Origin: Bacteroidales bacterium
Lineage (GTDB): Bacteria > Bacteroidota > Bacteroidia > Bacteroidales > Muribaculaceae
DNA: 15,665 nucleotides
Direction of reading: 5' to 3'
NCBI GenBank assembly: GCA_900752535.1
Contig: CAADVV010000032.1
Location: 1 to 15,665, forward strand
In this document: in pieces, positions 1 through 7,783 of the stretch
Position numbering within the stretch: position 1 is the stretch's first letter
Layout of the letters: every line of letters starts with the position of its first letter
Program-made: the position numbers and the translations under genes
The notes under the pieces: generated by a model
Databases searched by the model: none
What the model saw: the letters and a program-made list of their open reading frames with translations, nothing else
Told to the model about the DNA's origin: nothing

Positions 1-2
1 AG

Positions 3-122
3 CGTCGCCCCTATTATGAACAGGCGCGTGCCGTCTTCACAGGCGATTTGCTCGAAGATATGGACCAGATTATGCTGTCGGCCGAACGGTTTATCGAATC
101 ATTCAACCTGCCGCGCCGATGA
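3..122 (+). CDS. aroK: Shikimate kinase, C-terminal fragment (5' end outside window)
   Basis: This reading frame is open from the window edge and ends at TGA 120-122, giving 39 visible residues. The piece begins RRPYYEQA and continues with an acidic-hydrophobic stretch (GDLLEDMDQI) and a final helix. The R-x-P-x-Y-x-x-A pattern is what shikimate kinases carry near their C-terminus, in the adenine-binding/lid-following region, and Bacteroidales AroK proteins end in a similar way from memory. Shikimate kinase phosphorylates shikimate with ATP in the chorismate pathway in the cytoplasm. The stop codon overlaps the next gene's start (ATGA), suggesting translational coupling. The nucleotide-binding P-loop lies upstream of the window, so the call rests on the tail only. 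Another small kinase or an unrelated protein cannot be excluded. Confidence 0.6.
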   Translation, partial: RRPYYEQARAVFTGDLLEDMDQIMLSAERFIESFNLPRR

Positions 123-1306
123 CAGCCCAGGAGCCGACCCCTCAGGAATGTCAGACCGAATGTCGCACCTCCAGACGCCGGCTGACCATAGGACTGCCTG
201 CTCCAGCCGACCCCAGGGAGCGCCGTATTGCGCTTACGCCCGAAGGCGTGCATTCGCTTGTTGACCGCGGCTTTCGCGTGGTCATGGAGACAGGCGCTTC
301 CTCACGCATAAACTACAGCGACGAACGCTATACACGTCAGGGCGCAGCTATTGTGAGTCGCGCCGAAGCTTTCGGAACAGACATTGTCATAGATCTGTCG
401 CCGGCCGCCCCAGCTGACTACCGCGGCATGCGCCGCGGCGCTCTGTTACTGACGCTCCACCATCCGGAGATGCATACGTCCCGCACCATAGCTCCACTGC
501 TCCAGCGTCAGGTCACAGCCGTAGCCCTCGACTTAATCGAAGATCGTCGCGGCAATTTGCCCTATGCCGACATACTGGCCGAGATCGACGGACGTGCGGC
601 CATGATGCTCGGAGCGTCGCTACTCGCTGACCCGGTGCGCGGCAAGGGAATACTCATGGGCGGTGTCGCCGGCATTGTGCCATGCGAAGCCGCTATCTTC
701 GGCTCGGGCATTGCTGCCCGCGCCGCCGCCCGCACAGCTCACGGACTGGGTGCGATGGTCAGAATGTTTGACAATGACGTCTACAGTCTGCGTCAGGCCG
801 TCCATGACCTCGGACAGTGGGTGGTTGGATCGTCGCTCCATCCGCACGTTGTCGACGGTGCGCTTCGCAGCGCTGACATTGTTGTGTCCGCTCCCGCTTC
901 GTCAGATCGGCTGAGGCTTGGCACTGACGCCGTGGTGCTGATGAAGCAAGGTGCCGTCATCATCGACCTGTCGACGCCTCCTGGCGCATCATTTCCGTCA
1001 TTGCCGACAACTGACATTGCCGATATCCGACGCGCAGACGTTCAGTTTCAGCGCGACTCACGGCGTCTCTGTCTTGTCAATCCCGGTGCCAGCGTCGCCC
1101 GCACGGCCGCCATGGCTCTGAACGACACGCTACTGACCACCTTTGACCGCATCTTCGCCTTCAGCTCCCTGCCTGAGGCTCTCAGCCGTATGCCCGGTTT
1201 GCGCCGCAGCGTGGTGACATATATGGGGCGTGTGGTCAACCCCGACGTGGCCCGCGCAGCCGGAGCACGTCAGGTTGATATTTCCATCTATCTGACTCTC
1301 TCATGA
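119..1306 (+). CDS. Alanine dehydrogenase / PNT-family-like protein with altered active site
   Basis: The 395-residue product belongs to the alanine dehydrogenase/pyridine nucleotide transhydrogenase family. The N-terminal domain shows an RRIALTPEGV motif (about residues 35-44), and the NAD-binding Rossmann domain has GKGILMGGVAG (175-185) followed by a GSGIAARAA glycine loop (195-203). Classical enzymes convert L-alanine and NAD to pyruvate, ammonia and NADH. Aligned by eye to the Mycobacterium enzyme from memory, substrate Arg15 matches R36, His96 matches H115 and Asn300 matches N321. However, Lys75 aligns with S94 and the catalytic Asp270 of the DQGGC motif aligns with P287 (STPPGAS). Alanine dehydrogenase activity is therefore doubtful, and it could be a divergent oxidoreductase or a binding protein. 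The ATG overlaps the aroK stop and gives a roughly 20-residue extension before the fold. The stop overlaps the next start by 4 bases, so the genes are probably one operon. Confidence 0.82.
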   Translation: MTAQEPTPQECQTECRTSRRRLTIGLPAPADPRERRIALTPEGVHSLVDRGFRVVMETGASSRINYSDERYTRQGAAIVSRAEAFGTDIVIDLSPAAPADYRGMRRGALLLTLHHPEMHTSRTIAPLLQRQVTAVALDLIEDRRGNLPYADILAEIDGRAAMMLGASLLADPVRGKGILMGGVAGIVPCEAAIFGSGIAARAAARTAHGLGAMVRMFDNDVYSLRQAVHDLGQWVVGSSLHPHVVDGALRSADIVVSAPASSDRLRLGTDAVVLMKQGAVIIDLSTPPGASFPSLPTTDIADIRRADVQFQRDSRRLCLVNPGASVARTAAMALNDTLLTTFDRIFAFSSLPEALSRMPGLRRSVVTYMGRVVNPDVARAAGARQVDISIYLTLS

Positions 1307-1944
1307 AAAAAAAATATTATGTGGTCTGGAATGGTGCCGACACCGGCGTTTTCGACTCATGGGATGAATGCAAACTACAGATTAACGGTTATCCGGGAGC
1401 TAAATACAAGAGCTTCGACTCCCTCGAAGCTGCCATCGAGGCCTATCGCGGCAATCCATCGGAACATCTCGCCCTATTTCGTGCCATGGCCCGTCAGAGC
1501 GTGCGTCCCGAGGTCAACTATGAGAGTTTTCCCGAAATCCATCTCAACGCCATAGCCGTCGATGCGGCGTGCAGCCACAACCCGGGGCCGGTGGAATATC
1601 AGGGAGTGCTCGTGGCCACCGGCGAGCGACTGTTTCATGCCGGCCCCTTTGCGGGAGGCACAAACAACCTGGGTGAATTTCTCGGGCTCGTTCATGCTCT
1701 CGCATGGCTTGACAGACAGCATCGTCCCGACATACCCATATACACTGACTCACGGACAGCTCTGGCCTGGGTGCGCAACCGCCGAGCCAACACCAAACTC
1801 GCGCCGACACCCGAGAATGCCGAGATACGCGCGCTTGTGGCGCGCGCCGAGATGTGGCTTGCCACACACACGCCTAAAAATCCCGTCTATAAATGGGACA
1901 CCGGCCGATGGGGTGAAATTCCCGCAGACTTCGGCCGCAAATAA
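1303..1944 (+). CDS. Ribonuclease H with N-terminal viroplasmin (RNA/DNA hybrid-binding) domain
   Basis: The 213-residue protein has two domains. Residues 3-50 form the small aromatic-rich domain of the caulimovirus viroplasmin/eukaryotic RNase H1 type (KYYVVWNG, then YKSFDSLEAAIEAY), which binds RNA-DNA hybrids. Residues about 82-205 form the RNase H fold, with the four acidic metal-binding residues visible as D87 (AVDAAC), E125 (NLGEF), D149 (YTDSR) and D199 (KWDTG). It should cut the RNA strand of hybrids in the cytoplasm, removing R-loops and primers. Viroplasmin-type RNase H proteins of about 210 residues are common in Bacteroidetes. The start overlaps the preceding stop as ATGA, consistent with coupled translation. 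Nine consecutive A residues (1306-1314) directly follow the start codon and could be a slippage site. Confidence 0.93.
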   Translation: MKKKYYVVWNGADTGVFDSWDECKLQINGYPGAKYKSFDSLEAAIEAYRGNPSEHLALFRAMARQSVRPEVNYESFPEIHLNAIAVDAACSHNPGPVEYQGVLVATGERLFHAGPFAGGTNNLGEFLGLVHALAWLDRQHRPDIPIYTDSRTALAWVRNRRANTKLAPTPENAEIRALVARAEMWLATHTPKNPVYKWDTGRWGEIPADFGRK

Positions 1945-2000
1945 TCTGCCGGAGATGGGCGGCGCAACAACTGCAGCGAGGTTTTATCTGACTTTTTCAC

Positions 2001-2008
2001 TAATTTTG
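2001..2008 (+). promoter_or_regulatory. Promoter-like -7 box before the patatin gene
   Basis: TAATTTTG matches the Bacteroidetes -7 consensus TAnnTTTG exactly and lies 25 bases before the patatin start codon, inside the 89-base gap after the RNase H gene. No clear TTTG -33 box is seen at the expected distance upstream, only the T-rich GTTTTATCTG nearby. The element would place transcription start near 2015. Confidence 0.45.
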
Positions 2009-2033
2009 TGGCATAAAAAGCGCAAGCACGAGG

Positions 2034-2840
2034 ATGTTCAACTTTATCAACCGTAAGCCATATAGAATCGGTGTCGCACTCAGCGGAGGCGGCGCTCGCG
2101 GATTCGCCCACGCCGGAGCCCTGAAGGCTCTTGGCGAGCTCGGCGTCAAGCCCGACATAATTGCCGGGGTGTCAGCCGGTTCGGTTGTCAGTGTTCTCTA
2201 TTCTTCGGGTATGTCTCCCGAGGCTATGGTCGAACTGTTTGCCGGACTCAAATTTTCCGACTTGTGTTCGCTCGGAGTGCCTAAAGACGGTTTTTTCAAG
2301 CAGGACGGTTTCAGACGTCTGATTGCAGACAACGTAGCGGTCCGCAACATCGAGGACCTGCCGATACGGACAGTCATCTGCGCTACGGACATGGACCACG
2401 GCGAGGCTGTTGCCTTCGAGAGCGGCGCGATTGCCGAGCGCGTGTCAGCCTCGTGCTCCATCCCTATTGTCTTCAAACCGGTCAAAATCGACGGCGTCAG
2501 ATATATTGACGGCGGTGTACTCCACAATCTGCCCGCATGGGCTATCCGTGAGCGCTGCAAATATCTGATAGGGCTGAACTGTTCGAGTCTGCCGCGGAAA
2601 CGCTATAAAGATACGTTGCTCGACATCGCCCATGCAAGCTATAATCTTGCGGTCAAGACCAACACACGCCAGGATATGGCTCTCTGCGACCTCGCTATCG
2701 AGATGCCCTCGCTGGCTGAATATAAAGTTTTTAATCTCAAAGAAATCAACCGGGTCTTTCGTCAGGGATATGAAATCACCATGGGCGCCATGACTGCCGC
2801 CGGCTTCCGCCGTCCCGACACAGGCTCCGCAACCCGGTGA
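2034..2840 (+). CDS. Patatin-like phospholipase family protein
   Basis: The 268-residue protein carries the patatin hydrolase signature. An oxyanion-hole glycine loop GGGARG is at residues 18-23, the nucleophile elbow GVSAG has Ser47, and the catalytic-dyad aspartate D159 is in a DGG motif. The family cleaves acyl ester bonds of lipids with a Ser-Asp dyad. No signal peptide, transmembrane segment or POTRA/barrel domain is visible, so this is the short, probably cytoplasmic or membrane-associated RssA/YlbK-like form, not the secreted PlpD/PG1881-type outer-membrane form. The ATG at 2034 is preceded by GAGG and follows a promoter-like box. The GH13 gene begins 19 bases after its stop, so they are probably cotranscribed. 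The substrate is unknown, and a housekeeping role in phospholipid turnover is only inferred. Confidence 0.9.
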   Translation: MFNFINRKPYRIGVALSGGGARGFAHAGALKALGELGVKPDIIAGVSAGSVVSVLYSSGMSPEAMVELFAGLKFSDLCSLGVPKDGFFKQDGFRRLIADNVAVRNIEDLPIRTVICATDMDHGEAVAFESGAIAERVSASCSIPIVFKPVKIDGVRYIDGGVLHNLPAWAIRERCKYLIGLNCSSLPRKRYKDTLLDIAHASYNLAVKTNTRQDMALCDLAIEMPSLAEYKVFNLKEINRVFRQGYEITMGAMTAAGFRRPDTGSATR

Positions 2841-2859
2841 AACCAATTTGTTCCAAACA

Positions 2860-4596
2860 ATGAAACCAGTCATCTATCAGCTACTGCCCCGACTCTTCAC
2901 CAACATTAACGAAGACCTGCGTCCTAACGGAACGGTCGCAGAGAACGGGTCGGGAAAGCTCAACGACATTAACGACCGTGTGCTCAGCTCTATAAAAGAC
3001 CTCGGCGTCACCCACGTATGGTATACCGGCGTCATCGAACATGCCACCAAGAGCGACTACACGGCCCACGGTATCCGACGTGACAATCCGCATATAGTAA
3101 AAGGTCAGGCCGGATCACCCTATGCCATCAAGGACTATTATGATATAAACCCCGACCTCGCCGAGGACGTCGACAACCGCATGGCCGAATTTGAGGCTTT
3201 GGTTGAACGGACACACCGCGCCGGACTGAAGGTCATCATTGACTTTGTGCCAAACCACCTGGCGCGTCAGTATTTTTCGGATCAGCTCCCTAAAGGTGTG
3301 GATAACCCAGGCACTCACGACGATACGTCGCTCTATTTCGGCCGCGACAACAACTTCTACTATATCCCGCGCCAGCTCTTCGCGCCGCATATGGACCTGG
3401 GCATCGGTCAGGACGCTTATATCGAATTTCCGGCAAAAGCTTCGGGCAACGACTGTTTCAACGCTTTCCCGGGCCCCAACGACTGGTATGACACCGTCAA
3501 GCTCAACTATGGAGTAGACTACGGCGACGGATCGCGTCACTTCGACCCCGTGCCCGACACATGGTTCAAGATGCTCCACATCCTGCGCTTCTGGGCCTCG
3601 AAGGGTGTCGATGGATTTCGCTGCGATATGGTCCATATGGTACCGCTTGAATTCTGGGAGTGGGCCGTCATCGAGGTGAAGCGCCATCATCCCGGCATAA
3701 TCTTCATCGCAGAGATATATGATGTCGGACTCTATCGTCCGTTTATCGACCGCGGCGGATTTGATTATCTCTATGACAAGGTCAATCTCTACGACACCCT
3801 GCGCGGAATCATGACGTCAAACTTCTCCGCAGCCACGCTGACCAACTCATGGCAGACTGTCGACGGCATAGGCCCGCATATGCTTAACTTTCTCGAGAAC
3901 CATGACGAGCAGCGCTTCGGCTCACGGTTCTATGCCGGCAACCCCGCACTTGTCACTCCGTCGCTCGTTGTCAGCGCCATGCTCTCGACAGGTCCGATGA
4001 TGATATATATGGCCCAGGAGCTTGGCGAGCAGGCTCTTGATGCCGAAGGATTTAGCGGCGATGACGGACGTACCACTATCTTCGACTACTGGAGTCTCGC
4101 CACCCTTCGGCGCTGGTTCTCGGATATCGAAGGCCTGACCGGTCTGAGCGACCGCGAACGCTGGTTGCGCGACATATATCGCCGTGTGTTGCGTTTATGC
4201 AACAGCGAAAAAGCTATTTCGGACGGCGCATTCTTCGACCTGATGTATGTCAACTATGACAATCCGACGCTCAATCCCCACCGTCAGTTTGTCTTCATGC
4301 GCTCAAAGGACAATGAAGTTCTTCTCATTGCCGTCAATTTCGGCGACTATGACGCGCATCTGAAAATCAACATCCCTCAACATGCTTTCGAGACGCTGGC
4401 CATCGAACCTGCGGCTAATGCCGCCGCGGTCGAGCTGCTGTCAGAGACCACGGCCATCCGTAGCCTCAGTCCGGCTGTCCCGTTTGATACGACAGTACCT
4501 CCCTTTGGAGCGGTTGTATGGAAAATTGTCACACCGGAACGCAGCCGTCAGAAAAAAGCGGTCTCACGGCGTGTCATAAAAGCTAAAAAATCTTAA
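2860..4596 (+). CDS. Cytoplasmic GH13 (alpha-amylase family) glycoside hydrolase
   Basis: This 578-residue (beta/alpha)8 enzyme has the four GH13 conserved regions. Region I is DFVPNH (128-133), region II is GFRCDMVH with nucleophile D256, region III is FIAEIYD with acid/base E285, and region IV is LENHDEQ with transition-state stabiliser D349. It should hydrolyse or transfer alpha-glucosidic linkages of glycogen or malto-oligosaccharides. I chose ATG 2860, although the frame is open from a TTG at 2848, because the protein then begins directly with MKPVIYQLLPRLF, the first strand of the barrel. No signal peptide is present, so it acts in the cytoplasm, unlike SusA/SusG enzymes. A C-terminal beta domain (about 480-555) is followed by a lysine/arginine-rich tail of roughly 20 residues. 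Exact subfamily and specificity cannot be assigned by eye. It lies 19 bases after the patatin gene. Confidence 0.9.
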   Translation: MKPVIYQLLPRLFTNINEDLRPNGTVAENGSGKLNDINDRVLSSIKDLGVTHVWYTGVIEHATKSDYTAHGIRRDNPHIVKGQAGSPYAIKDYYDINPDLAEDVDNRMAEFEALVERTHRAGLKVIIDFVPNHLARQYFSDQLPKGVDNPGTHDDTSLYFGRDNNFYYIPRQLFAPHMDLGIGQDAYIEFPAKASGNDCFNAFPGPNDWYDTVKLNYGVDYGDGSRHFDPVPDTWFKMLHILRFWASKGVDGFRCDMVHMVPLEFWEWAVIEVKRHHPGIIFIAEIYDVGLYRPFIDRGGFDYLYDKVNLYDTLRGIMTSNFSAATLTNSWQTVDGIGPHMLNFLENHDEQRFGSRFYAGNPALVTPSLVVSAMLSTGPMMIYMAQELGEQALDAEGFSGDDGRTTIFDYWSLATLRRWFSDIEGLTGLSDRERWLRDIYRRVLRLCNSEKAISDGAFFDLMYVNYDNPTLNPHRQFVFMRSKDNEVLLIAVNFGDYDAHLKINIPQHAFETLAIEPAANAAAVELLSETTAIRSLSPAVPFDTTVPPFGAVVWKIVTPERSRQKKAVSRRVIKAKKS

Positions 4597-4601
4597 CTTT
4601 G
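4594..4601 (+). promoter_or_regulatory. Promoter-like -7 box for prs, overlapping the GH13 stop codon
   Basis: TAACTTTG fits the Bacteroidetes -7 consensus TAnnTTTG. Its first three bases are the TAA stop of the GH13 gene. Transcription would begin around 4608, leaving a leader of about 35 bases before the prs start at 4643. A -33 TTTG is not evident, so strength is uncertain. The box would let prs and the downstream peptidase be transcribed independently of the GH13 gene. Confidence 0.5.
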
Positions 4602-4642
4602 CACAATCCCAATAATCAACCACATCATATTTCACAATAGCT

Positions 4643-5602
4643 ATGTCGAACAACAACACATGCTCATGCCTCCCTCCATTCAAAGTTTTTGCAGGCTCCA
4701 ACTCCGAATACATGGCAAAGGAAATCTGCCAGCAACTCGGCGTCGAACTCGGCAAGATGAATATTATCCACTTTGCCGACGGCGAGTTTGAAGTATGCTT
4801 TGAGGAACCCATCCGCGGCATGGACGTTTTTCTCGTACAGTCAACATTCGCTCCTTCAGACAACCTCATGGAGCTTCTGATGATGGTCGACGCCGCCAAA
4901 CGCGCCTCGGCCGGTTCAATCATCGCCGTTCTTCCCTATTTCGGCTGGGCCCGTCAGGACCGCAAAGACAAACCGCGTGTGTCTATCGCCGCTAAACTTG
5001 TGGCCAATCTGCTGACCGTCGCCGGTGTTGACCGTATCATCACCATGGATCTCCATGCCGACCAGATTCAGGGATTCTTTGACGTGCCTCTCGACCACCT
5101 CTATGCCTCAAACGTCTTCATCCCCTATATTCAGGGCCTCAAGCTCGAAGACCTCGTCATCGCTACTCCCGACGTAGGCGGTGCAAAACGCGCCAACTCC
5201 TATGCCAAATATCTCGATGTGCCTCTGGTGCTCTGCCACAAACAGCGCGCAAAAGCCAATGTTGTCGAGAACATGACCGTCATCGGTGACGTCAAAGACA
5301 AAAACGTCATCATTGTCGACGATATGGTCGACACCGCCGGCACCATCACCAAAGCCGCACAGCTCATGATGGACAACGGCGCCAAGAGCGTCCGCGCCCT
5401 CTGCAGCCACGCTGTCATGTCAGACCCTGCAACTGAACGTGTAAACGCCAGCCCGCTGACCGAAATCATCTTCACCAATTCGATACCCTACACCAAAGAT
5501 TGTCCGAAGGCAACCATCCTCTCTGTGGCTTCGCTCTTTGCCGACACAATCAAGCGCGTACACGCCAACGAATCGATTTCGTCACAATACCTTATTAAAT
5601 AA
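4643..5602 (+). CDS. prs: Ribose-phosphate pyrophosphokinase (PRPP synthetase)
   Basis: This 319-residue enzyme makes 5-phosphoribosyl 1-diphosphate from ribose 5-phosphate and ATP, feeding purine, pyrimidine, NAD, His and Trp synthesis in the cytoplasm. Length is that of bacterial class I enzymes. Visible landmarks are FAGSNSEYMAKEI at the N-terminus, the FADGEFEV strand, the flexible catalytic loop with ARQDRKDK, the Mg-binding TMDLHADQIQGFF segment, and the PRPP-binding loop VIIVDDMVDTAGT. ATG 4643 follows a promoter-like box by about 40 bases. The S9 peptidase gene starts 6 bases after the stop, suggesting cotranscription although the functions are unrelated. The assignment is secure. Confidence 0.97.
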   Translation: MSNNNTCSCLPPFKVFAGSNSEYMAKEICQQLGVELGKMNIIHFADGEFEVCFEEPIRGMDVFLVQSTFAPSDNLMELLMMVDAAKRASAGSIIAVLPYFGWARQDRKDKPRVSIAAKLVANLLTVAGVDRIITMDLHADQIQGFFDVPLDHLYASNVFIPYIQGLKLEDLVIATPDVGGAKRANSYAKYLDVPLVLCHKQRAKANVVENMTVIGDVKDKNVIIVDDMVDTAGTITKAAQLMMDNGAKSVRALCSHAVMSDPATERVNASPLTEIIFTNSIPYTKDCPKATILSVASLFADTIKRVHANESISSQYLIK

Positions 5603-5608
5603 TACCAT

Positions 5609-7702
5609 ATGATCAGACAAATTGCAATGGCCGCCACAGCCATGCTCTCATTGGCGACTGCCACCGCTCAAGAGGCAGACGAGGCGCCGATGATTGACCG
5701 CCCGGACTACATGGCTCCGGCCGACGGTATCTTTAACATTGACGCACTCGAGGCTCTCGGCCGCGTCGGCGAAGCAGTGGTTTCGCCCGACGGACGCCAC
5801 GTTCTCTACGGAATCTCTTATGAGAGCGTTGAGCAGAACAAGAGCAACAACGACCTTTATGTCATCGACCTAACTCAGGGCGCCCGTTCGACACGCCTGA
5901 CCCGCACCCCCAAGAGCGAGAGCAACGCTCGCTGGATTGAAAACGGACGCCGCATCGCTTTCATCTATGAGGGTGAAGAGAAGACTCCCCAGCTTTGGGT
6001 GATGAACGCCGACGGCACAGACCGCCGTCAGGTCAGCCACGTCGAGAAAGGCATTTCGGGCTTTGTTTTCTCGCCCGACGGTCGCCATGTGGTTATGATC
6101 GGCTCAGTGAAATATAGCCGCGACGCCAAGGATATCTATCCCGACCTGCCCAAGGCTACGGGTCGCGTCATTGACGACCTGATGTATAAACACTGGGACG
6201 AGTGGGTGACCGAGATTCCCCATCCCTTCCTTGGCGAATTTGACGGCCAGGCTGTCACCAATGTCGAGGACATCATGAAAGACGAGCCCTACGAGGCCCC
6301 GATGAAACCCTTCGGCGGCGTGGAGTCGTTTGCCTGGAGCCCCGACTCAAAGAGCCTCGTCTACGTGTCGCGCAAAAAGACCGGTATGGAGTATGCCATC
6401 TCGACTAACTCTGACCTCTATCTCTATGACCTCGCCACAAAGTCGACCCGCAATCTGACCGAAGGCATGATGGGCTATGACACCTGCCCGACATTCTCGC
6501 CCGACGGCAAGAGCCTGGCATGGCTCTCGATGGAACACGACGGTTATGAGAGCGACAAAAACCGCATCTTTGTCATGAATATGGCCTCAGGCGAGAAAAC
6601 AGACCTGACAGCCAACTGGGACTATACAGCCGACGCCATCGCATGGCATCCCAAAGGCAAGTCAATCTATTTCCTTGCCCCCAAGGACGGTATCACTCCC
6701 ATCTTCTCGATTGATGTCAAGAGCCACGAGGTCAAGGTGGTCAACGACGACTTCTGTGACTACGCCTCTCTGGCACCCGTCGGTGACAGCGTTGTTGCAC
6801 TGCGCCACTGGATGATGGCTCCCAACGAGGTCTATGTCGTAAGCACCAAAAAGACATATCAGCTGACCGACGTCAACACCGCTCTGCTCTCGAAGCTCAA
6901 GATGCCCACAGTCGAGAAACACATGGTTACCACCACCGACGGCAAACAGATGCTGACATGGATTGTGCTTCCTCCCAACTTCGACAAGACAAAGAAATAT
7001 CCCTCGATATTCTACTGCCAGGGTGGTCCCCAGCAGGCTGTCAGCCAGTTCTGGAGCTATCGCTGGAACTTTGCCCTGATGGCATCCGAAGGTTATGTGG
7101 TCGTTGCTCCCAACCGCCGCGGTCTTCCCGGCTTCGGCACCGAATGGAACGCCCAGATTTCAAAAGACTATGGCGGTCAGAACATGCGTGACTATATGAG
7201 CGCAGCCGACTATGCCAAACGTCTGCCGTTCATCGCTCCCGACAAGATGGGTTGCGTGGGCGCCAGCTACGGCGGCTTCTCGGTTTACTGGCTCGCCGGT
7301 CACCACGACAAACGCTTCGCCGCTTTTGTAGCACACGCCGGCATCTTCAACATCGAGACACAGTATCTCGAGACCGAGGAGATGTGGTTTGCCAACTGGG
7401 ATATGGGCGGCGCTTACTGGGACAAAAACAACGCCGAGGCTCAGCGCACATTTGCCACTTCGCCCCACCGCTTTGTCGACAAGTGGGATACCCCCATCCT
7501 GATTACTCACGGCGAATATGACTTCCGCATCCTTGCCTCACAGGGCATGATGGCTTTCAACGCAGCCCGTCTGCGCGGCGTTCCCGCCGAGATGCTCATC
7601 TTCCCCGACGAGAACCACTGGATTCTGAAACCCCAGAACGCCATCATGTGGCAGCGCGTATTCTTCCGCTGGCTCGACCGCTGGCTCAAGGATAAGAAAT
7701 AA
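5609..7702 (+). CDS. S9-family peptidase, dipeptidyl-peptidase 5-like
   Basis: The 697-residue exported serine peptidase has a signal peptide (residues 1 to about 20, MIRQ then a hydrophobic alanine-rich core ending ATATAQ). An N-terminal beta-propeller (about 45-430) shows repeated SPDGR/SPDGK WD40-like blades. The C-terminal alpha/beta hydrolase has the triad S553 (GASYGG), D638 (GEYDFR) and H670 (ENHW). These triad positions are each 11 higher than those I recall for Porphyromonas gingivalis DPP5 (Ser542, Asp627, His659), and overall length is similar. DPP5 removes dipeptides with hydrophobic or alanine P1 residues from peptides in the periplasm. An acylaminoacyl-peptidase-like activity is the alternative. 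The gene follows prs by 6 bases and converges on the LytTR operon across a shared hairpin. Confidence 0.9.
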   Translation: MIRQIAMAATAMLSLATATAQEADEAPMIDRPDYMAPADGIFNIDALEALGRVGEAVVSPDGRHVLYGISYESVEQNKSNNDLYVIDLTQGARSTRLTRTPKSESNARWIENGRRIAFIYEGEEKTPQLWVMNADGTDRRQVSHVEKGISGFVFSPDGRHVVMIGSVKYSRDAKDIYPDLPKATGRVIDDLMYKHWDEWVTEIPHPFLGEFDGQAVTNVEDIMKDEPYEAPMKPFGGVESFAWSPDSKSLVYVSRKKTGMEYAISTNSDLYLYDLATKSTRNLTEGMMGYDTCPTFSPDGKSLAWLSMEHDGYESDKNRIFVMNMASGEKTDLTANWDYTADAIAWHPKGKSIYFLAPKDGITPIFSIDVKSHEVKVVNDDFCDYASLAPVGDSVVALRHWMMAPNEVYVVSTKKTYQLTDVNTALLSKLKMPTVEKHMVTTTDGKQMLTWIVLPPNFDKTKKYPSIFYCQGGPQQAVSQFWSYRWNFALMASEGYVVVAPNRRGLPGFGTEWNAQISKDYGGQNMRDYMSAADYAKRLPFIAPDKMGCVGASYGGFSVYWLAGHHDKRFAAFVAHAGIFNIETQYLETEEMWFANWDMGGAYWDKNNAEAQRTFATSPHRFVDKWDTPILITHGEYDFRILASQGMMAFNAARLRGVPAEMLIFPDENHWILKPQNAIMWQRVFFRWLDRWLKDKK

Positions 7703-7738
7703 TCTCAGACAGATTCGTATAACTATCCAATAACTTCG

Positions 7739-7776
7739 GGGAGGCTGTGTCGTCAATATCTGCGACGCAGCCTCCC
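7739..7776. terminator. Hairpin between convergent genes (likely bidirectional terminator)
   Basis: Arms at 7739-7752 (GGGAGGCTGTGTCG) and 7763-7776 pair over 14 bases with a single G-T mismatch-type pair, around a 10-base loop. The hairpin lies 37 bases after the S9 peptidase stop and 8 bases beyond the LytTR regulator stop on the other strand. The following T-tract (TATTTATTT on the + strand) is moderate and that on the - strand is weak, so termination is likelier for the peptidase transcript. Confidence 0.7.
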
Positions 7777-7783
7777 TCGGTAT

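Noticed and set aside
3115..3690. 191-residue - strand open frame over the GH13 gene
   Set aside because: Antisense to the GH13 catalytic barrel, which has all four conserved regions; no independent evidence.
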